From contig CABXDN010000001.1 of NCBI GenBank assembly GCA_902511005.1, positions 42,593 to 106,592 on the forward strand: 64,000 nucleotides of DNA, given 5' to 3'. This stretch comes from an uncultured Candidatus Poseidoniales archaeon. Its GTDB lineage: Archaea; Thermoplasmatota; Poseidoniia; Poseidoniales; Thalassarchaeaceae. Below, in pieces: positions 26,558 through 35,872 of the stretch; position 1 is the stretch's first letter; the number at the start of each line of letters is the position of its first letter. The notes under the pieces are model-generated. The model was not told where the DNA came from. It searched no databases and saw nothing but the letters and a program-made list of their open reading frames with translations. Position numbers and translations under genes: made by a program.

Positions 26558-27535
26558 ATGAGCAAAAATATTGGTATAACTACGGCGATTTTGATTTCCA
26601 TAGTTGCATATTTAGTAAATTTATTTCTGTCGAATTGGAACATTAGCTTAGGATCTAGCACCTTAGCGCTAATCTTAGGCTGTATAATCGCTTATTATAT
26701 TCCTAATACTGAAGAAGGAGGAAAATGGATGATTAGCATGATAATGCCTGTTGCAATAATATTACTGGGATTTGGATTAAATCTAACTACCTTCTTTGTA
26801 CCAGAGATTGGACTAATCGGTTTCTTCACTATATTTTCTACTGCATTAACTAGTTTTATTATATGTTATTTAGTAGGAAAATATGTAAATTTAGACATAG
26901 AAACTACCATTGCTCTCGGTACAGGAGGTGCAATATGTGGTAACAGTGCAGTAGTTGCTGTGTCTCCTGGCTTGAGATTGAAAGAGGAAAGAGTAGCAGT
27001 AGTATTAGCAATAATCAATTTACTAGGCCTGATTACTTTCTTAATTGTACCATTACTGTCATCAATACTTGGTTTAACGGAAGAACAAGCAGGCATTTGG
27101 GCTGGTTCGGTGATTCATGCAGTACCTCAAGCAGTAGCAGCAGGTGAGACAATTGGTGGTGAGGCGATGGTGATAGCTACCGCTGTAAAACTATCTAGAG
27201 TATCACTTTTAGTATTCATAGTCCCTATCTGTGCGTTAATTGGTAATAATATCAACAAAGAGAAAGGAGAGCATATCAAAATAGGAACGATTCCCTACTT
27301 TGTACCGGGTTTTGTAATTGCCGCAATACTGTCAACCTGGATTTTACCTACAATAATTACAGAGTTATTAGCAATCATTGGAAAATATTTGTTATTACCA
27401 TTGCTTGCATCTGTTGGCTTTTTTATCACTAAAGAAAGTATGAAAAATGCAGGAGGGGCAATACTCCTAGTGGGAGTTATAGCGACAGTATCAATGTTGA
27501 TTAGTAGTTATGTAACCATTATCATATTATCATAA
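26558..27535 (+). CDS. YeiH-type putative anion (sulfate/sulfite) exporter
   Basis: Integral membrane protein with about nine to ten helices of the YeiH/UPF0324 family. Diagnostic motifs: MIMPVAIILLGFGLNL, GTGGAICGNSAVVAVSP, and AGSVIHAVPQAVAAGE. The family is described as putative sulfate exporters and the substrate is not firmly known. ATG 26558 is preceded by GGTG at seven bases; an upstream ATG at 26546 is also possible. It is followed 17 bases later by a TauE/SafE-type protein, another sulfur-anion exporter family, which makes export of sulfite or a sulfonate-derived anion a fair inference. Confidence 0.85.
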   Translation: MSKNIGITTAILISIVAYLVNLFLSNWNISLGSSTLALILGCIIAYYIPNTEEGGKWMISMIMPVAIILLGFGLNLTTFFVPEIGLIGFFTIFSTALTSFIICYLVGKYVNLDIETTIALGTGGAICGNSAVVAVSPGLRLKEERVAVVLAIINLLGLITFLIVPLLSSILGLTEEQAGIWAGSVIHAVPQAVAAGETIGGEAMVIATAVKLSRVSLLVFIVPICALIGNNINKEKGEHIKIGTIPYFVPGFVIAAILSTWILPTIITELLAIIGKYLLLPLLASVGFFITKESMKNAGGAILLVGVIATVSMLISSYVTIIILS

Positions 27536-27552
27536 ATTAATAAGGTGGAAAT

Positions 27553-28359
27553 ATGGACTTAGATACTATATTAGTGATTTTCCTAATTCTCATGACAGGT
27601 TTAATTTTCTCACCTTTAGGCCTTGGAGGAGGTGTGATATTTATGCCAATACTTCATTACTTACTAGGATGGGAAATAAAAATTGCAATATTGGGGTCAT
27701 TAATTCTCGTGTGGTCGGTTGCTATGGGTAGCCAAATCGCTCATAATAGGCAGGGTTTTGGCGATATAGATGTTGCTAAAAAAGGAAGTTTATTCGCTAT
27801 ACCTGGAGCGATTATTGGAACAATTATTGGATATTTATTAATTGAAATAATTAGTGACATCACCATAAAAATAATGGCTTTATCAATAGTAACTTGGATA
27901 TTATATAAGGCAATAATCAGAATGCTAAATCGAGAAGATATTACTGGTCAAGCCATAGGAAAAATGAATGAAAAATATTGGTCATTGGGAGTTTTCTTTG
28001 GAGGTATGTCGTCAGGTCTACTCGGAATAGGAGGGGGCGGGATATTCGTTACAACAAATAGAAATTATGGTGGTTTTGATACTAAATCATCTTCTGGCAC
28101 ATCTTTCATGTTAGCTGCAATGGTTGTACCAACTGCAATTATTTCACATATTATCATTGATGGTACCGCTTCAGAAATATATGCTCAAGCGACAATATAT
28201 GCATTGTTAATTCCATTTTTAGTGGCTATATTATCATTTAGTGGTGCGAAATATGCAATCAATTACTTACCAGTAAAATTCATTACTAGTTTATTCATTA
28301 TGATAATCTCATTAAGTATGGTAAAATATACTCAGGAAATTATATCGATTTTAATTTAA
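27553..28359 (+). CDS. TauE/SafE (TSUP) family anion exporter
   Basis: 268 residues, about eight membrane helices in two repeats. The repeat signatures are FSPLGLGGGVIFMPIL near the N-terminus and GLLGIGGGGIFVTTN in the middle, which are typical of the sulfite/sulfonate exporter family (DUF81). Preceded by AAGGTGGAA and located 17 bases after the YeiH-type gene. The two may form one transport operon. The substrate is inferred only. Convergent 4-base overlap with the thiolase gene. Confidence 0.87.
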   Translation: MDLDTILVIFLILMTGLIFSPLGLGGGVIFMPILHYLLGWEIKIAILGSLILVWSVAMGSQIAHNRQGFGDIDVAKKGSLFAIPGAIIGTIIGYLLIEIISDITIKIMALSIVTWILYKAIIRMLNREDITGQAIGKMNEKYWSLGVFFGGMSSGLLGIGGGGIFVTTNRNYGGFDTKSSSGTSFMLAAMVVPTAIISHIIIDGTASEIYAQATIYALLIPFLVAILSFSGAKYAINYLPVKFITSLFIMIISLSMVKYTQEIISILI

Positions 28360-29579
28360 ATCGATTCGATTACCATTGCAATACCTTGGCCACCACCAAT
28401 ACATGCTGTCGCAACGCCATATTTACCATTAGATCTCTTCAATTCATGAGCAAGAGTTAGTACGAGCCTAGTTCCAGTTGCTGCAAGAGGATGACCCAAA
28501 CCAACCGCACCACCATTGACATTAACTTTCTGAACATCTAGACCTAAGTCCTTGATACAAGCTACTGCTTGACCAGCAAAGGCTTCATTAATTTCCCAAC
28601 GATCTATATCATGAATTGAAAGACCTGCTTTTTCTAGAGCCAAACGACTACTGGGTACAGGCCCGTATGCCATGATTGCAGGATCTAAACCTACAATCCC
28701 CCAAGATACAATTCTTGCAAGAGGAGAATCTCCATCAGATTCTGCTTGGGATGCTGACTTAATTACAACTGCAGCAGCGCCATCAACTACTCCACTAGCG
28801 TTACCAGCAGTAACTAAACTAGCTGGCCCAAAAGCAGTCCTTAGTTGAGATAAAGACTCGGGAGTTGAGTTCAAAACTACATGGTCTTCATCTTTATGAC
28901 CTACTTCACCAACTTTGACAATCTCATTTTCCCAAACATTGTTAGCTATAGAAGAAGCAGTTCTTGAATGAGATAATGCTGCAAATTCATCGGTCTCTTC
29001 ACGAGTTACTCCTTTCCTTCGACAGATTTCATCTGAAGTTTGAGCCATAAAAGATCCACACATACCATCTAGTAAGTTTGTAAAAAGATAGTCTTCCATA
29101 TCTTTTTCCAACATTACACCTTCTTTCGGTGGCCGTGCTAATTTGTACACATCCCTCATACCGCGTAAGACATGAGGCGCTTGAGATAGATTTTCCATGC
29201 CTCCAGATACTACAGTAGATGCTTCACCAAGCATAATCATTTGAGCACCAGTTACGATTGATTGAACTCCTGATCCACAAATTCGAGAAAGTGTTAGCAT
29301 TGGGACTTCTTGAGGTATCCCTGCACCTAAACCTGCATGTCTGGCACCAAATATTGCCTGGTCACAGGTCTGCAAGGCATATCCCATTACTACATGATCT
29401 ACGCTTTCAGGAGGAGTTCCTGTTTTTTCCAAGGCGCCTAAAATTGCAATTTCACCTAATTTCAAAGCGCTTGTATCCTTCAATAATCCACCAGGTAGAC
29501 CATCGCCTCTCTTGCCACCCTGCCATTCACAAAAAGGAGTGCGAGCACCACCTACAATTACTACATCTTCAACGACCAT
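28356..29579 (-). CDS. Thiolase (acetyl-CoA acetyltransferase / 3-ketoacyl-CoA thiolase)
   Basis: Bacterial-type thiolase with the full catalytic set: nucleophilic Cys in TLSRICGSGVQSIVTGAQ, NEAFAGQAVACI, GGAVGLGHPLAATG with the catalytic His, and ACIGGGQGIAM with the second Cys. 407 residues, normal. No DUF35 partner or HMG-CoA synthase is adjacent, unlike the archaeal mevalonate-type thiolase loci. Beta-oxidation or general acetoacetyl-CoA formation is therefore more likely (inference). N-terminal VIVGGARTPFCEWQGG is standard for the family. Confidence 0.93.
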   Translation of the reverse strand: MVVEDVVIVGGARTPFCEWQGGKRGDGLPGGLLKDTSALKLGEIAILGALEKTGTPPESVDHVVMGYALQTCDQAIFGARHAGLGAGIPQEVPMLTLSRICGSGVQSIVTGAQMIMLGEASTVVSGGMENLSQAPHVLRGMRDVYKLARPPKEGVMLEKDMEDYLFTNLLDGMCGSFMAQTSDEICRRKGVTREETDEFAALSHSRTASSIANNVWENEIVKVGEVGHKDEDHVVLNSTPESLSQLRTAFGPASLVTAGNASGVVDGAAAVVIKSASQAESDGDSPLARIVSWGIVGLDPAIMAYGPVPSSRLALEKAGLSIHDIDRWEINEAFAGQAVACIKDLGLDVQKVNVNGGAVGLGHPLAATGTRLVLTLAHELKRSNGKYGVATACIGGGQGIAMVIESI

Positions 29580-29634
29580 GACAGTCCGAGATGTAAGTCA
29601 TTCATGAGGATGACTGTTCAGTTAGGACAATGTC

Positions 29635-31038
29635 CTATTCGTTAGTTGTATCATCAGATAATGATCCAAGATAGTCAGGTAGGTCTACACCAGCCATTTT
29701 CGCAACATCATGAATAGGAGGTAAACTTTGTACCAAGCTGCTCACGAAATTACTTGTTGCTGATGTACCGTCGGAATTATTCCCTCCATCCCATACAGTT
29801 ACCTTATCGATCTTCATGTTACGTATAGCTTCAACTTGAGCCGCGACCATACTTTCAATCTTCTCAACCATTAGAAGAGTGGCTGCTGCTTTGGTATCTC
29901 CACCAGCACTCTTTACTAATCCTGCATAACCACTAGCCTTAGCATCCAATACTTTCTGAATACCCGCTGCTTCTGCTTCATATCTAGCGAGGATAGCATC
30001 TGCATCTCCTCTAGCGATACGACGGAGACGTTCCGCTTCCGCTTCTGCAGAAATTTCAATCTGTTGTTTCTGAATTTGTTCACGAACGATTTCACTAGCC
30101 TGTAATCTTGCTTCTTCTTCCTTGAAGAAAGCACGCTGAATTTCTGCTTCTGCTTGTGCTGCAGCAACTGCCGCACGCTGTTTAGCAGCAGCTTCTATCT
30201 CTGCCAAATCCGCATCTGAATTCTTGACTATTGCAGTTGCAGCGTTCTCACCAGAAACCGCTAATGCCTCTTGATTACCAACATATACACGCTGATCTGC
30301 TTCTGCGGTCTTACGACCCTTTTCTGCTTCTGCTAGGTTATTAGCAACTTCAATCTCACGTACTCTGTTTGCTTTTGCAGCACCTACTGCTCCGTCTCTC
30401 TCTGCATTTGCTACGTCAATACGTGCATTCTCAACAGCAGTGGAAGCCGCTTTCTTACCAATACTTTCAATATAGTCGGACTCATCAGTAATATCTACTA
30501 GATTAACGTTAATCAGATGAATACCAATTTTCTGTAATTCAGTATCCACATTAGTTCTAGTCATTTCTAGGAATGTGTCTCTATCTTGATTAATCTGCTC
30601 AATAGTAAGAGAAGCAACAGTCAAACGAAGTTGACCGAAAATAATTTCTTTCGCCATTTCTTCAATTTGTTGAGGAGATAATTGTAATAATCTCTCAGCA
30701 GCATTTGTCATAATTGCTGGTTCAGTACTAATTCCTACTGTAAAAGTACTCGGGACATTAATTCGAATATTCTGCATCGAAAGAGCATTTCTCAAATCAA
30801 TATTAATAGTAATAGGAGTTAATGATAGGAATGAGTAATCTTGAATTAACGGCCAAACTAATGTAGCACCTCCGTGTATTGATCTAGATGCCGCACCTTT
30901 GGAAGTACGCCCATATACTACCATTATCTTATCAGGAGGGCATCTTTTATATCGCTGCGCGAAGAATATTGTGGTAGCCACTAGGACTAATACTATTGCA
31001 AATATCATTATTGTTGCTATTCCGGAACCTTCTGCCAT
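29635..31038 (-). CDS. Flotillin-like SPFH/band 7 protein
   Basis: Membrane scaffold protein of the flotillin family. One N-terminal membrane helix (IATIMIFAIVLVLVATTIFFA), an SPFH domain (NIDLRNALSMQNIRINVPS and the VDTELQKIGIHLINVNL region), then a long Ala/Glu-rich coiled coil (residues ~190-360, with repeats such as AEAEAERLRRIARGDA), and a C-terminal oligomerisation region. 467 residues. Lies 78 bases downstream of an NfeD-like gene on the same strand. A flotillin/NfeD pair is a well-known arrangement in bacteria and archaea and is linked to membrane microdomains. Confidence 0.92.
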   Translation of the reverse strand: MAEGSGIATIMIFAIVLVLVATTIFFAQRYKRCPPDKIMVVYGRTSKGAASRSIHGGATLVWPLIQDYSFLSLTPITINIDLRNALSMQNIRINVPSTFTVGISTEPAIMTNAAERLLQLSPQQIEEMAKEIIFGQLRLTVASLTIEQINQDRDTFLEMTRTNVDTELQKIGIHLINVNLVDITDESDYIESIGKKAASTAVENARIDVANAERDGAVGAAKANRVREIEVANNLAEAEKGRKTAEADQRVYVGNQEALAVSGENAATAIVKNSDADLAEIEAAAKQRAAVAAAQAEAEIQRAFFKEEEARLQASEIVREQIQKQQIEISAEAEAERLRRIARGDADAILARYEAEAAGIQKVLDAKASGYAGLVKSAGGDTKAAATLLMVEKIESMVAAQVEAIRNMKIDKVTVWDGGNNSDGTSATSNFVSSLVQSLPPIHDVAKMAGVDLPDYLGSLSDDTTNE

Positions 31039-31116
31039 TGTTTCAACTCATATCGTTTGAAACATAACTAGGTCATGAAGTCTTTGCCGGCATCGTCTGA
31101 GAAATAGAAACGAAAA

Positions 31117-31719
31117 TTACTTTCTCTTCACTATGAGAGTTGAAGAAATTACATCTATGACTTCTGCAAATTCACCAGTCGACATTCCTTGGCCATCTTC
31201 TGTTTTTGCATTGTATGTCCTCATCGCATTGCCTGATTCTACCTGAATTTGACCAACTCCACCTTCTGGTATTCTTAGATAAATAGTTCCGACCGACCCT
31301 ATCGAATCGTCCATATCTATAGTCCCATCTGATTGTAATGAAACAAATAATTGGAATAACTTACCCGTGCCATACATCGAAGCAAAACCTGTCAATGAAC
31401 CTACTACTATTGCTAATGACGTTTGATCAGAATCACCTTCCAATACGTAAAGTCCGCCAAGACCAAAGAACATCATAAAAGCCATTATTCCTTGAAATGT
31501 TAGGGCTTTGAACGATGCATCAGCACCCATGGCGTCGAAATCAGTACCAAATATTCCATCGAATACATCAGCAGCTATTCCTCCAATCATCATTAAAGCG
31601 AACCAAAGAAGGAAAAGTACCCCTCCTAAAACTGCAGAAGATGCAAAAATTAACTCTAATCCACCTCCTCCATCATAACCAACAAAAGAAAGTAAATCAA
31701 AGTCTGCAAGGGATGCCAT
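31117..31719 (-). CDS. NfeD/YuaF-like membrane protein
   Basis: 200 residues. Membrane helices occur at LIFASSAVLGGVLFLLWFALMM (in two parts) and ALTFQGIMAFMMFFGLGGL with a third around TSLAIVVGSLTGFASMYG. The C-terminal ~70 residues form a soluble beta-rich domain (SIGSVGTIYLRIPEGGVG, EFAEVIDVISSTLIVKRK) that matches the OB-fold of NfeD proteins. It is upstream of the flotillin gene. The short form without protease domain suits a flotillin partner (YuaF-type). Confidence 0.82.
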   Translation of the reverse strand: MASLADFDLLSFVGYDGGGGLELIFASSAVLGGVLFLLWFALMMIGGIAADVFDGIFGTDFDAMGADASFKALTFQGIMAFMMFFGLGGLYVLEGDSDQTSLAIVVGSLTGFASMYGTGKLFQLFVSLQSDGTIDMDDSIGSVGTIYLRIPEGGVGQIQVESGNAMRTYNAKTEDGQGMSTGEFAEVIDVISSTLIVKRK

Positions 31720-31780
31720 GTATACCTCTAGGATAAGACATACATTTCACCTCTTCGGCGACATTAGATGAAAATTATGT

Positions 31781-32029
31781 TTATTTACGCTGTTTTCTCT
31801 CAGCCACAAATCTCTCTAAATTAAATATAGGTCCAACTGCAAGACCAGTTAAGATTGCTGATAAAAACTTGTGATTAGTTAAGTCATAGAGTAGAATTGC
31901 AAGAATCGCAATGAGAAGAGGAATAAGTAATCTTCTCAAAAAGAGGTGATAACCTCCAAATAATTCGAAGGCAGGATTATCAATTGCGTTATCGACTAAG
32001 TCAGGAAAGCCTTTGTTTCGGCCCGACAT
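31781..32029 (-). CDS. Hypothetical small membrane protein
   Basis: Not recognised. 82 residues from ATG 32029 (ATG 32038 adds three). Two hydrophobic stretches (LLIPLLIAILAILLYDL and FLSAILTGLAVGPIFNL) between a charged N-terminus and a basic tail (ERFVAERKQRK). Starts about 17 bases after the next upstream small membrane gene, suggesting co-transcription. No motif points to a role. Confidence 0.5.
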   Translation of the reverse strand: MSGRNKGFPDLVDNAIDNPAFELFGGYHLFLRRLLIPLLIAILAILLYDLTNHKFLSAILTGLAVGPIFNLERFVAERKQRK

Positions 32030-32045
32030 CATAAGCACCTAACCA

Positions 32046-32375
32046 TTAACTTGCTAACCAGACAATAGCTCCAACTATTGTCAAACCAACAGGTATGACG
32101 TACCAAATTACTTTAGTAACCACAGTATTAGCATCGTGAAATTCTAATTCTCCACTTTCGTTTCTAATTAGGCTCGTTTTTTCTAATTTAGAATATGCTC
32201 CATCAAACTCTTTCTGGTGCTTCGATAAGAAAATAAGGAAGTATATCGCCATTACAATAGTTCCTCCACCGGTACCTTGTAACAATACTGCAAGAAATTC
32301 GAGAGCTATTGAGTTACCAATAAGGATTTGAGCAAGTCCGAGCATAACCAAAATCAATGAGTCAATCCGTGCCAT
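32046..32375 (-). CDS. Hypothetical small membrane protein
   Basis: Not recognised. 109 residues with hydrophobic segments ILVMLGLAQILIGNSIALEF, TIVMAIYFLIFL and VIWYVIPVGLTIVGAIVWL, separated by a charged soluble loop (HQKEFDGAYSKLEKTSLIR). Lies between the thioesterase gene and the 82-residue membrane protein, all on the same strand. The two small proteins might form a complex; this is only suggested by position. Confidence 0.5.
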   Translation of the reverse strand: MARIDSLILVMLGLAQILIGNSIALEFLAVLLQGTGGGTIVMAIYFLIFLSKHQKEFDGAYSKLEKTSLIRNESGELEFHDANTVVTKVIWYVIPVGLTIVGAIVWLAS

Positions 32376-32435
32376 GTGAATACTCGGAGAGGGTGACGTG
32401 AAATCAATCCTTTGCCTGCACTCAGATAAAAAAAC

Positions 32436-32873
32436 TCAGGACATACTACCAGGTTTAGATGCCCATATAGCCCAAGTTCCTTTCGCAGTAGCAATAATTT
32501 TACCATCTTGATTAGATAAAATCCCGTCACAATGAGCCAAGTTTTTTCCTCGGCGCAGGACTTTCCCCTCTGCAACCAATATATCACCTACATTCGCAGC
32601 GTTTAGAAATGAAATATCTAATTGTGCTGTAGCACACCATTCTTCTTTGTTGATCATTGATACGAGTGCACCCCCAAGAGCAGTATCAAGCATTGTAGAA
32701 TGTAAACCTCCATGGGCAACGCCACCTGCATTAAGATGATCATTAGATACAGTACAAGTCACAGAACATTCCCCATTACCAAACTTTGTTCCAACGACTC
32801 CTAGTGAATCACATACTCCTGATAATTTCATAGCAGGAGTATAATTTTGATTGCCGAAATTCTCATCTTTCAT
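32436..32873 (-). CDS. PaaI-type hotdog-fold acyl-CoA thioesterase
   Basis: Hotdog-fold thioesterase of the PaaI/YbgC-like group. Core motif is HLNAGGVAHGGLHSTMLDTALGGAL, cited here as HLNAGGVAHGG and TMLDTALGGAL; the Asp/His region holds the catalytic residues. Strands such as ATAQLDISFLNAANVGD and EGKVLRRGKNLAHC follow. ATG 32873 overlaps the ABC transporter stop as ATGA; an in-frame start at 32903 would lie within that gene. Substrate unknown. Confidence 0.85.
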   Translation of the reverse strand: MKDENFGNQNYTPAMKLSGVCDSLGVVGTKFGNGECSVTCTVSNDHLNAGGVAHGGLHSTMLDTALGGALVSMINKEEWCATAQLDISFLNAANVGDILVAEGKVLRRGKNLAHCDGILSNQDGKIIATAKGTWAIWASKPGSMS

Positions 32874-34639
32874 TTTTCCACTTCTCCTGTTTGAACTGCC
32901 CATAGCCGCGAATAAATACCATTATTCAAAATTAATTCGTCATGATTACCCACTTCAGATATCGAACCCGCATCTAATACAATTATAGTATCAGCATTCC
33001 TTATTGTCGATAAACGATGAGCAATAATCAAAGTAGTACGGCCTACTGAGATTTTTTCTATTGAGCGCTGTAATGCAGCCTCTGTCTCATTATCCACATT
33101 ACTAGTGGCTTCATCAAGAATAAGAATTGGCGCATTTTTCAGAACTGCTCTAGCAATTGCTAGCCTCTGTCTTTGACCGCCTGATAATTTGTGCCCATCT
33201 TCACCAATATTCGTTTCCATACCCTCTGGTAACTCTGAAATGAAAATTGTGGCTTCAGCAATACCTGCTGCATAATCTATCTGTTCTAAGGTTGCATCCG
33301 GATTCCCATAAGCGATATTCTCTCGAACTGTACCAGGGAAAAGAGTCGTGTTCTGAGAAACTAGAGCAATCGCCCCTCTAAGAGATTCAAGTTTTAGATC
33401 TCTAATATTAATTCCATCAATCTCTAAAGTTCCAGATAGAGGGTCATGGAATCTCATCAAAAGACGTGTTAGTGTGGTTTTTCCAGAACCGGTAGAACCT
33501 ACTAATCCAACCGTTGTTCCTTCTTGAATTTCGAAATTTATATCTTTGAGTACTGATTCTCGCCCAGGATAAGTGAATTTTAATTCACTGAAGGCTATTC
33601 TTCCTTGAATATCTGATAAAATCTTATCTCCCTCAACTATACCAATGTCTGTATCTACTAAATCTAGAACTCTAGTAGTGGAAGCCATTGCTCTTTGATA
33701 CAAATCAAAGGTTTGTCCAAGCCTTGTGAGAGGCCAAAGTAGTCTCTGAGTGATAAATACAATTATCGCATATGCACCTACGTCTAATTCACCATCTAAT
33801 GCCATCCATCCACCTACAAGCATATTCGCAGTAAATGCGAATAGTATTGCCATGCGAATTAATGGAACAAAGGAAGCGGAAAGACGAATTGCGTCTCTAT
33901 TGGCATCCCTATATGACTCAGATGCTATTCCAACTCGCTCAGATTCTCTACTTTCAGCTGTAAAAGATTTGATTGTAGTTATTCCTTGGAGATTATTATT
34001 CAATAAAGAATTTAATTCACCAACTTCTTCTCGGACCTTTTTGTACCTTACCCCAATTCTTCTTTGGAAAATAAATGAGCCTATGACAATAATTGGAACT
34101 GGGATAACTGCTAATAAAGCAACTTCAGGCGCTAAAATAAACATTATACTACCCACTACAGTAATTGTAGTTGCCAGTTGTAGCAAATCATTAGCACCCT
34201 GATCTAGAAACCTTTCCAACTGATTAACATCATCATTTAAAATAGACATTAAACCACCTGTAGACTGCTCTGAAAACCATTGCATTTCCAAATTTTGAAT
34301 ATGATTGTACGCATCCATCCTTAATTCATGCTGAGCAGTTTGAGCGAGATTACGCCATAAAATCCCCCACCAATATTCGAATAAAGATTCTAGTACCCAA
34401 ATAATGACTGTGATACCAACTAAAATTAGAAATTGCTGATTTGGGTCAGGGTATCCATAACTTGCTAAAAATGACTCCTCTCGTTGAACAACAACGTCAA
34501 TAGCCATTCCAATCAGTATAGGAGGAGCTAGGTCCCAAAATTTGTTCAAAATTGAACATAAGGAAGCTAAAATAACTGTTAGTTGATGATGTTTCAGATG
34601 TGATAGAAGACGTCTCAGGGGATGACTAGCGTTCTCCAT
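32870..34639 (-). CDS. ABC exporter, fused membrane and ATPase domains (MsbA/LmrA type)
   Basis: Half-transporter of 589 residues. The N-terminal membrane domain (~310 residues) has about six helices. The ATPase domain has Walker A LVGSTGSGKTTLTRL, the Q-loop VSQNTTLFPGTVRENIAYG, signature KLSGGQRQRLAIARAV, Walker B ILILDEATSNVD and the H-loop IIAHRLSTI. It would work as a dimer exporting lipids, peptides or drugs. Sits head to tail with a hotdog thioesterase. The substrate cannot be told from sequence. Confidence 0.93.
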   Translation of the reverse strand: MENASHPLRRLLSHLKHHQLTVILASLCSILNKFWDLAPPILIGMAIDVVVQREESFLASYGYPDPNQQFLILVGITVIIWVLESLFEYWWGILWRNLAQTAQHELRMDAYNHIQNLEMQWFSEQSTGGLMSILNDDVNQLERFLDQGANDLLQLATTITVVGSIMFILAPEVALLAVIPVPIIVIGSFIFQRRIGVRYKKVREEVGELNSLLNNNLQGITTIKSFTAESRESERVGIASESYRDANRDAIRLSASFVPLIRMAILFAFTANMLVGGWMALDGELDVGAYAIIVFITQRLLWPLTRLGQTFDLYQRAMASTTRVLDLVDTDIGIVEGDKILSDIQGRIAFSELKFTYPGRESVLKDINFEIQEGTTVGLVGSTGSGKTTLTRLLMRFHDPLSGTLEIDGINIRDLKLESLRGAIALVSQNTTLFPGTVRENIAYGNPDATLEQIDYAAGIAEATIFISELPEGMETNIGEDGHKLSGGQRQRLAIARAVLKNAPILILDEATSNVDNETEAALQRSIEKISVGRTTLIIAHRLSTIRNADTIIVLDAGSISEVGNHDELILNNGIYSRLWAVQTGEVEK

Positions 34640-34691
34640 AACTACTGCTTAAAATGTAAGGTGTTTGAATGTGCCCCTGTAGATTTGTGAA

Positions 34692-35747
34692 TTAGAACAA
34701 ATCATCAGTCCATATATTAGCCCAGATATCAAATACTGAAATAGTGACATCTGTGGTTGAATTAGTTCGAACATTATAGAAATCTCCACCCGATACTAAA
34801 TTATCTAAATCTACGTCCATCCAATAAAATTGCCACCAAGTGCCGTCATCAATTGTAATATTTGAGATGACATCATTGAAATTCATAGATGCTAGTGATT
34901 CAGAACTATTTAAGGAACCTATTCTAGCATGAAATTCAAGTTCTAAAGGTTCCACTTCAGAGATGCTATCAGGAATTACATCAGACCAAGTTTTAATCCC
35001 ATTATCATTAACGATAGAATTATTCAAAGGTATAAATTGTATAGGAGTTCTTGGAAGATTATCTTTTAATTCTATTATTGCTGAATCACCAACATCAATT
35101 GATAGTGAGAAATCAGTTCCTTCACCATCATAAATTTCTATCCCCATTATCATTGGAGGAGCCCCTCTTAATTCAAGAATTATTGTATGAGTACCATTAG
35201 TCCCAGTAGCTACTTGCTGAAGAGATAATGTGTCACCAGTTATTTGCCAATCAATATTAGAATATTTAGTAGTATCAAAAGAAAATGGTGGCCATAGTCC
35301 ATCGGGATCTTCACTTGAAAGGCGAGCTATTTCATAGAATGGATCATTATATTCTGGTGATGCATCTCGGCCTTCATACCAAATATTTCCCAACCTCACA
35401 TTTGTGATTTCAGAACCTTCAATTACTTCAGTATCTACTGCAGAATTAGCAATACTATATCTTAATGCTATCGAACTAAGGTTTTTCGTGTCGTCTTTAC
35501 CAACACCCCAATCAATTGAAACTCTCTGATTTTGTATCTCCACTACAGAAGATGTTTCTATTCTGAGAATCTCATATTCATCCGATAGTTTGAGAACATT
35601 GAAAGAATTTTGAACTTCTAGTAATGAATTTAGTTCATCGGATGAAAGAGGAAAGCATTCTTCCCCCCCACATGAATCTGATGGCACTTCAAGGCATCCA
35701 GATAGGGCCGAAGAAAAAAGAATTAGGCACATCAACGCAACTCTCAT
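34692..35747 (-). CDS. Predicted secreted lipoprotein, unknown function
   Basis: Not recognised. 351 residues beginning with a signal peptide and lipobox (MRVALMCLILFSSALSGC), with the lipid-attachment Cys at residue 18 and a Cys-rich start of the mature protein (DSCGGEECF). The remainder is acidic, Ser/Asn/Asp-rich and predicted beta-rich, with many N-x-S/T sites, consistent with an extracellular protein. A bacterial-type lipobox is common in marine archaea. The final WANIWTDDLF is hydrophobic. It lies alone between the ABC exporter and NAD kinase genes. Confidence 0.75.
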   Translation of the reverse strand: MRVALMCLILFSSALSGCLEVPSDSCGGEECFPLSSDELNSLLEVQNSFNVLKLSDEYEILRIETSSVVEIQNQRVSIDWGVGKDDTKNLSSIALRYSIANSAVDTEVIEGSEITNVRLGNIWYEGRDASPEYNDPFYEIARLSSEDPDGLWPPFSFDTTKYSNIDWQITGDTLSLQQVATGTNGTHTIILELRGAPPMIMGIEIYDGEGTDFSLSIDVGDSAIIELKDNLPRTPIQFIPLNNSIVNDNGIKTWSDVIPDSISEVEPLELEFHARIGSLNSSESLASMNFNDVISNITIDDGTWWQFYWMDVDLDNLVSGGDFYNVRTNSTTDVTISVFDIWANIWTDDLF

Positions 35748-35872
35748 GATTGACTGCGACAGTTAATCAGTCAAGAGATTATTGAATATATGATGAAATA
35801 TTTCTCAATTACAGGAACGTTGTTGCTATATGTGATGCCTAATGACGAGGAATCGAAGGAGGTTGTCTTACT

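Noticed and set aside
27553..29579. Linking the thiolase to the sulfur exporters as one functional cluster
   Set aside because: They are convergent and share only a four-base overlap at their 3' ends.
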